A stretch of DNA of 64,000 bases, from contig NZ_QSOP01000005.1 of assembly GCF_003436275.1 (NCBI RefSeq), positions 62,800 through 126,799 of the forward strand. Direction: 5' to 3'. The notes below the pieces were generated by a model. The model was not told the DNA's origin. It was given only the letters and a program-made list of their open reading frames with translations, and made no database searches. This DNA comes from Collinsella sp. TM09-10AT (GTDB lineage Bacteria > Actinomycetota > Coriobacteriia > Coriobacteriales > Coriobacteriaceae). Of the stretch, positions 28,995 through 38,165 are shown one piece after another (the first letter of the stretch is position 1; each line of letters begins with the position of its first letter). A program made the translations under genes and the position numbers.

Positions 28995-29004
28995 ACAGAA
29001 AGGA

Positions 29005-29880
29005 CTACTGCTGTTGAGCGCGGCGGGCGGCACGGCGGGCTCTTGCCTCTTGAATCTCTTCGAGATGAGCAATGATCTCGGCAGCGCTTTCCTCGATGGC
29101 TTTGCCGTCGGTACGCACTACAAAGCAGCCCAGGCGTTTCATGAGCGCGCGGGCTTCCGCAAGCTCACTACGCACGCTCTCGGGCTCGGCATAGGAGCCT
29201 GCGACGGCGCGGGCGTAGTCGTCGCCCAAGCGGCTATCGCGAATCTCGGAAATCACATCGACGGTCGAAATCAAGCCGAACAGGCGCATCGGGTCAACCT
29301 CGTAAATCGACTTGGGCGGCTCCATGCCATGCGCCAGTGGGACATTGGCGACCTTGTAGCCCTGATAGGCTAAATACATCGACAGCGGCGTCTTGGATGT
29401 ACGCGACACACCCAGCAGCACGATATCGGCACCCGACAGATCGTCGCAACCACGACCGTCATCGTGCTCAACGAAATACTCCATGGCCTCGATACGATGG
29501 AAATAGCGGTCATCGGTCTTGTGAATCACGCCCGCAACGCACTTGGGCAGCACACCGATGAGCGACGACAGCACGGCAAGCGTCGGGCCGATCAGGTCGA
29601 CCGAACGGATATGCAGCATACCCAGGTAATCGAGCACGCGGGCGCGAAGCGCCGGATCGACAATGGTATGGAACACGGCGACATCGCGATGGTCGGCATC
29701 GACGCGCGGCCCCACAAATGACTTGACCTGCTCCACCGAGGTCACCTTGGGCAGGCGCAAGAGACGAAAAGCCCCTTCATCAAATTGCCCGGACGCCGCA
29801 AGCACCACCTCACAAGCGGTATCGCCGAGCGAATCGGAGATAACGATAACGATGGGACGAGCGGTGACCGGGCAATCCAT
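29005..29880 (-). CDS. PPDK regulatory protein (bifunctional kinase / phosphorylase, DUF299)
   Basis: Inactivates pyruvate phosphate dikinase by ADP-dependent phosphorylation of a Thr near the catalytic His and reverses this by Pi-dependent dephosphorylation. The 291-residue protein has the family opening IVIVISDSLGDTACEVV, KCVAGVIHKTDDRYFHRIEAMEYF and the P-loop-like LLGVSRTSKTPLSMYLA near 155-170. Immediate linkage to ppdK rather than to a PEP synthase gene supports PPDK as its target. The ATG follows AAAAGGAG. The last 15 residues are an Ala/Arg/Gln-rich tail. Confidence 0.92.
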   Translation of the reverse strand: MDCPVTARPIVIVISDSLGDTACEVVLAASGQFDEGAFRLLRLPKVTSVEQVKSFVGPRVDADHRDVAVFHTIVDPALRARVLDYLGMLHIRSVDLIGPTLAVLSSLIGVLPKCVAGVIHKTDDRYFHRIEAMEYFVEHDDGRGCDDLSGADIVLLGVSRTSKTPLSMYLAYQGYKVANVPLAHGMEPPKSIYEVDPMRLFGLISTVDVISEIRDSRLGDDYARAVAGSYAEPESVRSELAEARALMKRLGCFVVRTDGKAIEESAAEIIAHLEEIQEARARRAARRAQQQ

Positions 29881-29914
29881 GCGGGGCTCCTTTTGCGCTT
29901 ATGCGCAGGCTGGC

Positions 29915-32011
29915 TTACTTTTTGCGGGCAAGCTCACCGATGTTGGCGATGCCGGAGAAAACGGCCTCGAAGCGGTTGAGCAGCTTAAGGCGATTATCGC
30001 GAAGCTGCTCGTCCTTGTCCATGACCATGACCTCGTCGAAGAAGCGGTCGATGGGGGCACGCAGGGCGGCGAGGGCAGCAAATGCGGCCGGGTAGTCCTC
30101 GGCAGCAAGGGCGGCATCGACAGCGGTCTGAGCAGCCTCGGAGGCGTCGGCGAGCGCGAGTTCGGCCTCGCCCATCAGGGCGCGGTCGTACTCCGCACCC
30201 AGCTCGGGCTTCGAGATATGCGCGGCACGGGCATAGGCGGTAGCCAGGTTGTCGAACGTCTCAGCGTCGTTTTTGCGGGCCTCGTCGAGGGCGGCGCAGC
30301 GGGCGAAGAAGACGGACGGGGCGATAATGTGCACCGCGGAGACGGCGGCAACGGTATCGGCCGGGATCTTTTCGTCGCGGGCCATGCTCACCAGGCGGCC
30401 ATGGAAGAAGTCACGAACCTGCTGCGCGACCTCGGCGGCGTCGAACTCAATGCCCTGCTCGCTATAGAGCTCGAGCGCAAAGTCGATGAGCGACGTGGGA
30501 TCGATCGGCAGACGGTCGCGCAGGATGTTGATGATACCGATAGCGGCACGACGCAGCGCGTAGGGATCGGAGGAGCCAGTCGGGGGCTCGCCGATGGCAA
30601 AGATACCGGCGATGGTATCGAGCTTGTCGGCGCAGGCCACGATGCAGCCAGCGGTGCCCTCGGGCAGCTCGTCGCCGGCAAAGCGGGGACGATAATGATC
30701 GCGAATGGCGTGGGCAACCTCGTCGTTCTCCCCCATCGCGGTCGCGTAATAACCGCCCATCACGCCCTGTTGGCTCGTGAACTCGACGACGGCGTTGGAC
30801 ACCAGGTCGGCCTTGCACAGGTGAGCGGCGCGAGCGGCGTCGGCGGCCAGGTGGGCGCCCAGATGGGCCTCACGGGCAATGGCGAGCGCGAGCTGCTCAA
30901 CACGCTCGGACTTGGCGAGCACGCTGCCGAGCTTCTCCTGGAAGGCGACCTTGGCCAGACGCTCGCGGAACTCGTCGAGGGAGATCTTCAGGTCCTCCTC
31001 GTAGAAGAACTTGGCGTCGTCCAGGCGGGCGCGCACGACGCGCTCGTTGCCGTCGATCACACGCTCGGCGTTCTCGGGCTTGCTGTTGGAAACGACCACG
31101 AACTCACGCGTGAGCTTGCCCTCGCCGTCATAGATCGGGAAGTAGCGCTGGTTGGTGAGCATGGACTCGCAGATAATCTCGTGCGGGACCTTGAGGAACT
31201 CCTCGTCAAAGGTACCGACGAGCACCGTCGGCCACTCGCAGAGGTTGATGACCTCCTCAAAGACCTTCTTGGGCGTATCGACATGGCAGCCGGGGCGAGC
31301 AGCCTCGACCTCGGCGATGCCGGCAAGGATGGCCTCACGACGACGCTCGGCAGAAAGCACGCCGGCGTCCTCGAGCACCTGCTCGTAGACGGCGGGGCTG
31401 GCGACAACATGGTCGCCGGGGCCAAGCACGCGATGGCCGCGCGTGGTGTTGCCGCTCGTCACGTCGGCAAACGACACGGGCACAACGTCCTCGCCCAGAA
31501 GACAGCAGATCCAACGGACCGGACGTACAAACGTAGCGTGCTCGTGACCCCAGCGCTGGCTGCGGTAGTTGGGCCACTGCAGGCCGGCGATGGTCTTCTC
31601 GCACAGGGCCGTCAGGATCGGGGTAGCCGGTGCGGAAGGAATGTTCTTCTCGGCGAACACGTACTCACGGCCGTCGGTGCCCTCGCGACGGACCAGATCC
31701 TCGGCACCCACACCGCACTTGCGGGCAAAGCCCTGGGCGGCCTTGGTGGCGTTGCCGTCGGCATCGAAGGCAATGTTAGCCGCGGGACCGCGCTTGACCT
31801 CGTGAACCTCATCGGTCGCAGTGGCGACGTTGGCCACGAGCGCAGCCAGACGACGCGGGCTCGAGATCACGCGGACCTCGCCATGGGCCAGACCGGCCTC
31901 GTCGAGGCCCTTGGCAATCATGGTGCCAAGCTGCTTGACGGCATTGTTCAGCGGTGCGGAGGGCATTTCCTCCGTACCGATCTCAAACAGGAAATCCTTA
32001 GCGTCTGCCAT
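29915..32011 (-). CDS. glyS: Glycyl-tRNA synthetase beta subunit
   Basis: Large subunit of the heterotetrameric bacterial GlyRS. The 698-residue protein starts DFLFEIGTEEMPSAPLNNAV, followed by RRLAALVANVA and the conserved KSVRWICCLLG-type segment VRPVRWICCL. It ends in a DALR-like helical anticodon domain. It starts 3 bases after glyQ stops and ends 34 bases before the PPDK regulator gene. Confidence 0.96.
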   Translation of the reverse strand: MADAKDFLFEIGTEEMPSAPLNNAVKQLGTMIAKGLDEAGLAHGEVRVISSPRRLAALVANVATATDEVHEVKRGPAANIAFDADGNATKAAQGFARKCGVGAEDLVRREGTDGREYVFAEKNIPSAPATPILTALCEKTIAGLQWPNYRSQRWGHEHATFVRPVRWICCLLGEDVVPVSFADVTSGNTTRGHRVLGPGDHVVASPAVYEQVLEDAGVLSAERRREAILAGIAEVEAARPGCHVDTPKKVFEEVINLCEWPTVLVGTFDEEFLKVPHEIICESMLTNQRYFPIYDGEGKLTREFVVVSNSKPENAERVIDGNERVVRARLDDAKFFYEEDLKISLDEFRERLAKVAFQEKLGSVLAKSERVEQLALAIAREAHLGAHLAADAARAAHLCKADLVSNAVVEFTSQQGVMGGYYATAMGENDEVAHAIRDHYRPRFAGDELPEGTAGCIVACADKLDTIAGIFAIGEPPTGSSDPYALRRAAIGIINILRDRLPIDPTSLIDFALELYSEQGIEFDAAEVAQQVRDFFHGRLVSMARDEKIPADTVAAVSAVHIIAPSVFFARCAALDEARKNDAETFDNLATAYARAAHISKPELGAEYDRALMGEAELALADASEAAQTAVDAALAAEDYPAAFAALAALRAPIDRFFDEVMVMDKDEQLRDNRLKLLNRFEAVFSGIANIGELARKK

Positions 32012-32014
32012 GGC

Positions 32015-32926
32015 TTACGCCACCTCGCCTTCCTGGTCGGCATTCTCGTTGACTCCGGCGACCTCGGCCATATAGGCCTCGCAGCACGCCTTGGCGACGG
32101 CGCGGACGCGCAGGATGTAGTTGGCACGCTCGACCGCGGACAGGGCGCCGCGGGCATCGAGCAGGTTGAAAGCGTGGCTGCACTTCATGACGCAGTCGTA
32201 TGCGGGCAGCGGCAGCTTGCGTTCCAGGCAGGAATGGCACTCGGCCTCGTAGTCGTCAAACTTCTGACGCATCATCTCGACGTTGGCGACCTCAAAGTTA
32301 TAGGCACTGAACTCGCGCTCGTTCTCGAGGAACACGTCGCCGTAGGTCATGGGCGTGCCGTCGGGCAGATAGCTCCACACCAGATCGTAGACCGAGTTGA
32401 CGCCCTGGGCGTACATGGCGATACGCTCCAGGCCATAGGTGATCTCGACGGGCACGGGGTCGACCTCGATACCGCCCACCTGCTGGAAGTACGTAAACTG
32501 CGTGACCTCCATGCCGTTGAGCCAGACCTCCCAGCCAAGGCCCCAGGCGCCCAGCGTCGGGCTCTCCCAGTCGTCCTCGACAAAGCGGACGTCATGGTCG
32601 TTGGGGTCCAGGCCGATAGCGGCAAGCGAGCCCAGGTAGAGCTCCTGGGCGTTGGACGGAGACGGCTTGATGAGCACCTGGAACTGATAGTAGTGCTGCA
32701 TGCGGTTGGGGTTCTCGCCGTAGCGGCCGTCGGCGGGACGGCGGCAAGGCTGCGCATAGCAGGTGCGCCACTCGGCGGGACCGAGCGATCGCAGCGTGGT
32801 CGCGGTGTGGAAGGTGCCGGCACCGACCTCGGAGTCATAGGGCTGCATGATGACGCAGCCCTGCTCGCCCCAGTACTGCTGGAGGCGCAGGATGATGTCT
32901 TGGAAGGAAAGCGATGAAGCGTTCAT
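32015..32926 (-). CDS. glyQ: Glycyl-tRNA synthetase alpha subunit
   Basis: Catalytic class II subunit, 303 residues. It has the typical [24 protein letters not shown] opening, [18 protein letters not shown], the [20 protein letters not shown] motif and [18 protein letters not shown]. glyQ-glyS form a two-gene unit. I looked for a T-box leader upstream, but the gap to lepB is only 59 bases and holds none. A TATAGT sits in that gap without a clear -35. Confidence 0.97.
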   Translation of the reverse strand: MNASSLSFQDIILRLQQYWGEQGCVIMQPYDSEVGAGTFHTATTLRSLGPAEWRTCYAQPCRRPADGRYGENPNRMQHYYQFQVLIKPSPSNAQELYLGSLAAIGLDPNDHDVRFVEDDWESPTLGAWGLGWEVWLNGMEVTQFTYFQQVGGIEVDPVPVEITYGLERIAMYAQGVNSVYDLVWSYLPDGTPMTYGDVFLENEREFSAYNFEVANVEMMRQKFDDYEAECHSCLERKLPLPAYDCVMKCSHAFNLLDARGALSAVERANYILRVRAVAKACCEAYMAEVAGVNENADQEGEVA

Positions 32927-32985
32927 GCCTCTAATATCCCCTCGTCGAAACGATTACACGGTTAGGTACTGTACTATAGCGGTTT

Positions 32986-33594
32986 TTAGTCGATAGCGCC
33001 GATGCGGTTGAGCGGCCAGTAGCGCACGAGCGCCACGGCGATCAGATCAGAGCGATCGACGGGACCAAAGTAGCGCGAGTCGGCAGAGTTTTCGCGGTTG
33101 TCGCCCATCACCCACACGCACCCGTCGGGAACGGTGTAGGGATAACTCACCTGGGCGGCGGGCGCCTGGACCGAAAGCGGCCAGCTCATGCCCGTCGTAT
33201 AGTCCTCGTCGAGCGCTTGGCCGTCAACGACGACCTTGCCGTCCTGAAGGTCGACCGTCTGGCCGGCCGTGGCGATGACGCGCTTTACCAGCACGTCATG
33301 CTCGGACGTGGCATCGGGGTTATGGAACACCACGATATCACCCTGTTTGACGGGCTGACCGAGCTCGAGGCTCACCTTTTGTGCCAGGATCTGGTCGCCA
33401 ATCTCGATCGTGTCCTCCATGGAGCCGGTGGGTACCACAAAGGGCTCGACCACAAAGGTGCGGATCAAGAAGGTGGCGGCGAGCGCGATAAGAATGACTA
33501 AAATCCACTCCAGAGCACCACGTAAAGTGAAAACGGACCTTTCGCCAAAATCATGTTCGAGGTGAACCCGTTGACGCCCTTTATCATCCACCAT
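32986..33594 (-). CDS. lepB: Signal peptidase I
   Basis: Membrane serine protease that removes signal peptides. The 202-residue protein has one N-terminal membrane helix (about 28-46), catalytic Ser58 in VPTGSMEDT, general base Lys104 in VLVKRVIA, and the box E GDNRENSADSRYFG. I chose the ATG at 33594, where GGAAGGGG lies 8 bases upstream; a GTG three codons earlier overlaps that site. It begins one base before the trmD stop region ends, so it is cotranscribed with rpsP-khpA-rimM-trmD. Confidence 0.94.
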   Translation of the reverse strand: MVDDKGRQRVHLEHDFGERSVFTLRGALEWILVILIALAATFLIRTFVVEPFVVPTGSMEDTIEIGDQILAQKVSLELGQPVKQGDIVVFHNPDATSEHDVLVKRVIATAGQTVDLQDGKVVVDGQALDEDYTTGMSWPLSVQAPAAQVSYPYTVPDGCVWVMGDNRENSADSRYFGPVDRSDLIAVALVRYWPLNRIGAID

Positions 33595-33595
33595 T

Positions 33596-34342
33596 CTATT
33601 CACCCCTTCCGGAAAGCAAATCTTGCGCGTATGCGCGCTCCTGGGCCGTGAGCCGCGCCGTCTCGATCAGGTCGGGACGCCAGCGGCAGGTGCGCTCGAT
33701 GGCATTCTTACGGCGCCAGGCGTCAACCTTGGCATGGTCGCCGCTCACGAGCACCGGCGGCACGCCCTCGCCGTTGAACTCGGCAGGGCGGGTGTACTGC
33801 GCATACTCGAGCAGGCCTCCGTCCTCGGCGGTCGAGAACGACTCGTCCACGTTGCTCATCTCGTCACCAAGGGCGCCGGGGATCAGGCGTACGACGGCAT
33901 CGGCAACGACCATAGCGGGAAGCTCGCCGCCCGTGAGCACGTAATCGCCGATCGACAGGCGCTCGTCGGCATACGCATAGGCACGCTCGTCAACACCTTC
34001 GTAACGGCTGCACACAAACAGCAGGCGCTCGCTTTTGAGCAGGCGCTCGGCCACATGCTGCGTAAAAGGCTCGCCGCACGGGGTGAAGAACACCACCGTC
34101 GGCTTGGGGCCCTCCGCGCTAATGGCCTCGATAGCCTCGGCGATAGGCTCGACCTTCATCAGCATGCCCTGCCCGCCGCCGTACGGCTCGTCATCGACGG
34201 TACGATGGCGGTCGTGCGTCCAGTCGCGCAGGTTATACGCCTTAAAATCAAAAAGGCCGGCCTTGCGGGCGCGGCCCAAAATCGATGTGGACATGACGGG
34301 CTCAAACATCTCGGGAAAGACCGAAAGGGTCTCAATCAGCAT
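33596..34342 (-). CDS. trmD: tRNA (guanine-N1)-methyltransferase (m1G37)
   Basis: SPOUT methyltransferase that modifies G37 next to the anticodon and prevents frameshifting. The 248-residue protein starts IETLSVFPEMFEPVMSTSILGRA, with DDEPYGGGQGMLMKVEP, the SAM-knot LLFVCSRYEGVDERA and IGDYVLTGGELPAMV, and the KVDAWRRKNA tail motif. It lies 10 bases after rimM. Confidence 0.97.
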   Translation of the reverse strand: MLIETLSVFPEMFEPVMSTSILGRARKAGLFDFKAYNLRDWTHDRHRTVDDEPYGGGQGMLMKVEPIAEAIEAISAEGPKPTVVFFTPCGEPFTQHVAERLLKSERLLFVCSRYEGVDERAYAYADERLSIGDYVLTGGELPAMVVADAVVRLIPGALGDEMSNVDESFSTAEDGGLLEYAQYTRPAEFNGEGVPPVLVSGDHAKVDAWRRKNAIERTCRWRPDLIETARLTAQERAYAQDLLSGRGE

Positions 34343-34352
34343 GTTGTCCTCC

Positions 34353-34874
34353 CTACTTGTCCATATCGATCAGGCCGTCCATAACGTGGACGGAAATTGT
34401 TCCTGTGTCGGGAAGATCGAGCACAACCTGCTCGATCACGGGAATCAGTACCTCGCCGTACCGATCGCCCTCGACAACCCAAACATCGTTAGCGGGCGTC
34501 GACATGATCTCGACGATCGTACCGAGTGAACCGAAGCGCTCGTCGACCACCTCGCGACCCATCAGGTCGGAATAGGCGGCGTCGAGTGAATCGAGCTCAA
34601 AATCGTCACGATTTGCCAACACATAGCATCCCGCGATGCCCTCGGCGGCCGTCAAGTCGTCAATGCCCTCAAACGAGACCAGATCGCCATCGCCCGTATC
34701 GGTGACGGACACGACCGTGCAAAAACGGTCCCGCTTGAGCGCGGGCGGCGTCAGGGCGACGCGCATACCCGGCTCTAATACAGAAGGAAGCCCCCGCAGC
34801 GGCTGCGCGAGGACCTCCCCCTTCCTTCCGTGCGGCTTGACCACACGGGCGATGTTTTTGTACTGGGACCTCAA
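34353..34874 (-). CDS. rimM: 16S rRNA processing protein RimM
   Basis: 30S assembly factor that binds S19. The 173-residue protein has the N-terminal barrel ARVVKPHGRKGEVLAQPL and the PRC-barrel C-terminus (YSDLMGREVVD, GEVLIPVIEQVVLDLP). The start appears to be TTG, 4 bases after the khpA stop; the ribosome site (AGGA) is closer than usual, so coupling to khpA is likely. Confidence 0.92.
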   Translation of the reverse strand: MRSQYKNIARVVKPHGRKGEVLAQPLRGLPSVLEPGMRVALTPPALKRDRFCTVVSVTDTGDGDLVSFEGIDDLTAAEGIAGCYVLANRDDFELDSLDAAYSDLMGREVVDERFGSLGTIVEIMSTPANDVWVVEGDRYGEVLIPVIEQVVLDLPDTGTISVHVMDGLIDMDK

Positions 34875-34878
34875 GGTC

Positions 34879-35163
34879 CTAGCCCAGAACCTCTACCTCG
34901 ACAGCAGTGTCGAGGCGAGCGGCCAGTGCACGGGCGAGCGTGCGAATGGCCTTGATGGTACGGCCACGACGGCCGATGACCTTAGCGACGTCATCCTCGG
35001 CGACAGAAACCTCGATCGTAGAGGCGTCGTCACCATCGATGACCTCAAGGCTCACGGAATCCGGGTCGTCGACGATCTGAACAACGAGATATTCGACGAG
35101 ATCGGCGATGCGATCTGAGAGCATTGCCTCACCCTCGAGCTGTGCAGAGTCAACCTCAGGCAC
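34879..35163 (-). CDS. khpA: KH-domain RNA-binding protein KhpA
   Basis: A 94-residue single-KH protein with the GxxG loop in VIGRRGRTIKAIRTL. KhpA partners with KhpB/Jag in RNA binding and cell elongation in Gram-positives. The start is GTG with GAGGAG 6 bases upstream. It sits between rpsP and rimM, its standard place. Confidence 0.92.
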   Translation of the reverse strand: MPEVDSAQLEGEAMLSDRIADLVEYLVVQIVDDPDSVSLEVIDGDDASTIEVSVAEDDVAKVIGRRGRTIKAIRTLARALAARLDTAVEVEVLG

Positions 35164-35166
35164 GAT

Positions 35167-35508
35167 TTACTCCTCGGCGCCCTCAGCGGCCTCAGCGGCA
35201 GCCTTAGCGGCCTCGGCCTCTTTGGCGAGCTGCTTCTTGGACTTCTTGACGACGGTCTCGGTCTTCTCGCCCTCGTTGGCGGCCTTGACCAGAGCGGCGA
35301 CGGCGTCGGTGAGCTGAGCGCCCTTGGACTGCCAGTCGGCGATCTTCTCGAGGTCGAGGTTGATGGTCTTGGGGGCGGTCATCGGGTTGTAGCGGCCAAC
35401 CTCCTCGATGATACGACCGTCACGCGGGGCGCGGGAATCGGCGACGACGACACGGTAGTACGGACGCTTCTTAGCGCCGTGACGAGCAAGGCGAATCTTG
35501 ACTGCCAA
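35167..35508 (-). CDS. rpsP: 30S ribosomal protein S16
   Basis: A 113-residue product with [41 protein letters not shown], followed by an Ala/Glu/Lys-rich C-terminal extension after residue 80. I place the start at a TTG at 35508 because GGAGGAG is 6 bases upstream and the protein then begins [11 protein letters not shown] as in homologues. It is the first gene of the rpsP-khpA-rimM-trmD-lepB unit. Confidence 0.95.
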   Translation of the reverse strand: MAVKIRLARHGAKKRPYYRVVVADSRAPRDGRIIEEVGRYNPMTAPKTINLDLEKIADWQSKGAQLTDAVAALVKAANEGEKTETVVKKSKKQLAKEAEAAKAAAEAAEGAEE

Positions 35509-35564
35509 AGGAAACTCCTCCAACCAAGCAGCTTTAGGCTGCAACTACAAACAAACAGTTGAAC

Positions 35565-35593
35565 ATAATACGCCATCGACGCGGGCAGGTGAA
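35565..35593 (-). promoter_or_regulatory. rpsP operon promoter
   Basis: TTCACC (35593-35588) and TATTAT (35570-35565) on the minus strand are separated by 17 bases, about 55 bases upstream of rpsP. Confidence 0.5.
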
Positions 35594-35697
35594 GTCCGTG
35601 AGACCAACTTCTTCGGTGTAGTCGAAGGCAAATCCATATCTTAGACAAGAATTCGCGATTTGCAAGCACATCCACGCACCCCACATGAGCTGCGCGG

Positions 35698-35703
35698 TAT
35701 ACT
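35698..35703 (+). promoter_or_regulatory. -10 element of dinB, leaderless arrangement
   Basis: TATACT ends 6 bases before the dinB ATG and no ribosome site is present, so transcription should start at or next to the ATG. No clear -35 and no obvious LexA box. Confidence 0.55.
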
Positions 35704-35709
35704 CATGCC

Positions 35710-36963
35710 ATGAAAAGACGCGAACATACATACGGTTATGAAGATGCTGCGGGCGTCACGCCGCCGCCCTGGACGGGGCCGGCGGTGGGCCTCATGGATC
35801 TCGATGCGTTTTTTGCGAGCGTGGAAATGCTCGACCATCCCGAGTGGCGCGGCAAGCCACTCATCGTGGGTGGCGATGCCGATTCCCGCGGCGTTGTGTC
35901 CACCTGCTCATACGAGGCGCGTCGCTTTGGCGTGCACTCCGCCATGCCCTCGGCCGAGGCACGGCGCCTCTGTCCGCAGGCCATTTGGACGCATGGGCAC
36001 TTTGATCGCTACCGCGAGGTGAGCGCGCAGGTCATGGCGATTCTTGCCGAAGAGACGCCGCGCGTTGAGCGCGTATCCATCGACGAAGCCTTTATCGATA
36101 TCACACCGGGTCGTTTTGCGCCCGAGGACCCGCTGCTGGTTGCACGGCGCATAAGCGACCGCGTGGCAGCGCTGGGAGTGACCTGTTCCATTGGCGTGGG
36201 CTGCAACAAGACGGTCGCAAAGATCGCAAGCGAGCGGGATAAGCCGTTTGGGCTGACCATCGTGCGCCCCGGAACCGAGCAGCGCTTTTTGGCCGCGCTG
36301 CCGGTATCTGCCATGAGCGGCATCGGGCGCTCGGCCGAGGAGCGACTGCGCCGCATGCGCATCTACACGCTCGGCGAGCTATCACGTGCACCGGAATCCA
36401 CCTTGGCCTCTATTTTTGGCGTCAACGGCGAACGCATGCGCCAGCGTGCGCTGGGGCTCGAAATATCCGAAGTAACAAGCCTCGATGAGGAACGCGAGGT
36501 TAAATCCGTGAGCAATGAGCGCACCTTTGCGAAAGATTTGACTGAGCGTGGGGACATCGAAGCGGCGATTGCGTTGTTGGGAGAGTCAGTGGGACGCCGC
36601 CTGCGCCGTCAGGGACTAACGGGCGCCACGGTGACGCTCAAGCTCAAGTATTCGTATGGAAGCGGGCGAACGGCGCAGCGGCGGCTTCCCCACCCCACCG
36701 ACGATGAGAACATCTTTGTGGCGGTTGCGCTCGAACTGCTCGACAACATCTGGCAGGAAGGCATGCATGTTCGCTTAGCAGGCATCGGCATGAGCGACTT
36801 CAACCACCAAGGCGGTATCCAAACCGACCTGTTCTGCGAAGTCGATGACCGCGGGGCCCAATCCAGCGACCGACGCGACCTCTCCGTCGCAATTGACGCC
36901 GTCCGCGACAAGTTCGGCGACACCGCCCTATCCTTCGGCCGCCAATCCCGCTTCAACGATTAA
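35710..36963 (+). CDS. dinB: DNA polymerase IV (Y family)
   Basis: Error-prone translesion polymerase. Catalytic acidic residues are in GLMDLDAFFASVE and VSIDEAFIDIT; SRGVVSTCSYEARRFGVHSAMP, SIGVGCNKTVAKIASERDKP and the helix-hairpin-helix SAMSGIGRSAEERL are standard. A little-finger domain follows. 417 residues, with a 27-residue N-terminal extension before the first strand. It is convergent with rsfS and the only plus-strand gene for about 27 kb on either side. The start sits at the expected transcription start, suggesting a leaderless mRNA. Confidence 0.96.
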   Translation: MKRREHTYGYEDAAGVTPPPWTGPAVGLMDLDAFFASVEMLDHPEWRGKPLIVGGDADSRGVVSTCSYEARRFGVHSAMPSAEARRLCPQAIWTHGHFDRYREVSAQVMAILAEETPRVERVSIDEAFIDITPGRFAPEDPLLVARRISDRVAALGVTCSIGVGCNKTVAKIASERDKPFGLTIVRPGTEQRFLAALPVSAMSGIGRSAEERLRRMRIYTLGELSRAPESTLASIFGVNGERMRQRALGLEISEVTSLDEEREVKSVSNERTFAKDLTERGDIEAAIALLGESVGRRLRRQGLTGATVTLKLKYSYGSGRTAQRRLPHPTDDENIFVAVALELLDNIWQEGMHVRLAGIGMSDFNHQGGIQTDLFCEVDDRGAQSSDRRDLSVAIDAVRDKFGDTALSFGRQSRFND

Positions 36964-36984
36964 CCGCCTTTGGGCAAAAAGAAA

Positions 36985-37018
36985 GCCGGGCAGGTGCGGA
37001 AAACCGCAACTGCCCGGC
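36985..37018 (-). terminator. Terminator between rsfS and dinB
   Basis: A 13-bp stem (CCGGGCAG-TGCGG arms with one mismatch) closes a 4-nt loop. The minus strand reads CTTTCTTTTTG afterwards, so it mainly serves the rsfS side but could also act on dinB transcripts. Confidence 0.8.
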
Positions 37019-37061
37019 GATATGCGTGAGGGTAGCTAAAACCCCCGTCTCAAATGAGCTA

Positions 37062-37517
37062 CTAGAGGAGATTGAGGGGGAGCTGGGGAGCGTCTCCCCA
37101 GAGTTTCTCGAGGCGGTAGAAGTCGCGGGCTTCGGGAGTGAAGACGTGGACGACAACCGAACCGTAGTCCATGAGCATCCAGGTCTTCTGCTCACGGCCC
37201 TCGATGGAGAACGGATGCTCGCCGCAAGCCTCGGCGACCTTCTCCTCGATCTTGTCAACGATCGAATCAACCTGACGGTTGTTGGTGCCGGTAGCGATGA
37301 CAAAGTAGTCGCACACATCGGAAAGCTCAGTCAGGTCGAGCACTTGAACGTCCTCGCCTTTCTTGTCGTAGGCGGCCTGCGCGGCGGCGCGGGCGACATC
37401 CTCGGCGGCGACACCGCTCGCGGACAGCGAGGCGGCAGTGCGGTCGGACGTGGCAACGAAACTCTTGTGCTCCACACCTTCAAGAATCTGCTCGTCGGTC
37501 ATGGTCTCGTCGGCCAT
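37062..37517 (-). CDS. rsfS: Ribosomal silencing factor RsfS (Iojap/YbeB)
   Basis: Binds L14 and blocks subunit joining when nutrients are low. The core is present as VQVLDLTELSDVCDYFVIATGTNNRQVDSI and WMLMDYGSVVVHVFTPEARDFYRLEKLW. At 151 residues it carries a 40-residue N-terminal extension relative to minimal homologues. The ATG has AGAGG upstream. It follows yqeK, as is usual. Confidence 0.93.
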   Translation of the reverse strand: MADETMTDEQILEGVEHKSFVATSDRTAASLSASGVAAEDVARAAAQAAYDKKGEDVQVLDLTELSDVCDYFVIATGTNNRQVDSIVDKIEEKVAEACGEHPFSIEGREQKTWMLMDYGSVVVHVFTPEARDFYRLEKLWGDAPQLPLNLL

Positions 37518-37544
37518 GGAATACCTCTTTCTAGATAGCCCGAG

Positions 37545-38165
37545 CTAGCGCAGCTGGGCGTAATGGTTGTAAATCGTAATAGCCGTGGGATAAAGATAGC
37601 GCCCGGACTGGATCACATAGACCAGACCCTGCGCAAAACAGGAGAAGAACAACTCGTCAAGCGTCGACTCCCCCACCATCTTGCGCAGCGCGTGGGCATA
37701 ATCACCATGGCGGTTGGGTTCGATGGCATCGGCCACAAAGACCACCATATCGAGCGGCGTCATGTCGCAGGCACCCACGGTGTGACGGTCGACAGCCTGG
37801 AAAACAGCCGGCGACAGCTCGGGGAAAAGCTGCGGAAGCTCATAGGCGGCAACAGGGCCATGCAAAAGCGGCGTCGCGGCGGAAGGAGAGCCGGCAACCT
37901 TGATGCCATAGTGAAGCGCGCGGGCCACGAGCTCGTCATCGGAAAGAACCTTGTCCCAATCGTGAATTAAGCCGGCGGCAGCCGCATCAAAGCGGTCAAC
38001 GCCGTAGACCTCGGCCAGATGAAGTGCGGTCTCGGCAACACCCAGCGAATGCACATAGCGCTTGCGCTTATCTTTCATGCGAACATCGAGCAGCTCTTGA
38101 ATGCGCTTGAGCAGCGCGCGCTCATCGCCCTCAAACTGATCCTCTACCGACAACGTAGCCCCCAT
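37545..38165 (-). CDS. yqeK: YqeK-like HD-domain hydrolase (Ap4A hydrolase family)
   Basis: HD phosphohydrolase; homologues split diadenosine tetraphosphate symmetrically. Metal-binding residues are visible as YVHSLGVAETA, GLIHDWDK and RHTVG / VFVADAIEPNR. 206 residues. The ATG at 38165 overlaps the nadD stop as TGATG; a GTG one codon earlier is possible. The nadD-yqeK-rsfS order is widely conserved. Confidence 0.9.
   Translation of the reverse strand: MGATLSVEDQFEGDERALLKRIQELLDVRMKDKRKRYVHSLGVAETALHLAEVYGVDRFDAAAAGLIHDWDKVLSDDELVARALHYGIKVAGSPSAATPLLHGPVAAYELPQLFPELSPAVFQAVDRHTVGACDMTPLDMVVFVADAIEPNRHGDYAHALRKMVGESTLDELFFSCFAQGLVYVIQSGRYLYPTAITIYNHYAQLR

Noticed and set aside
32927..32985. 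Possible T-box leader before glyQ
   Set aside because: The gap is 59 bases, far too short for a T-box, and lacks the specifier and T-box sequences.
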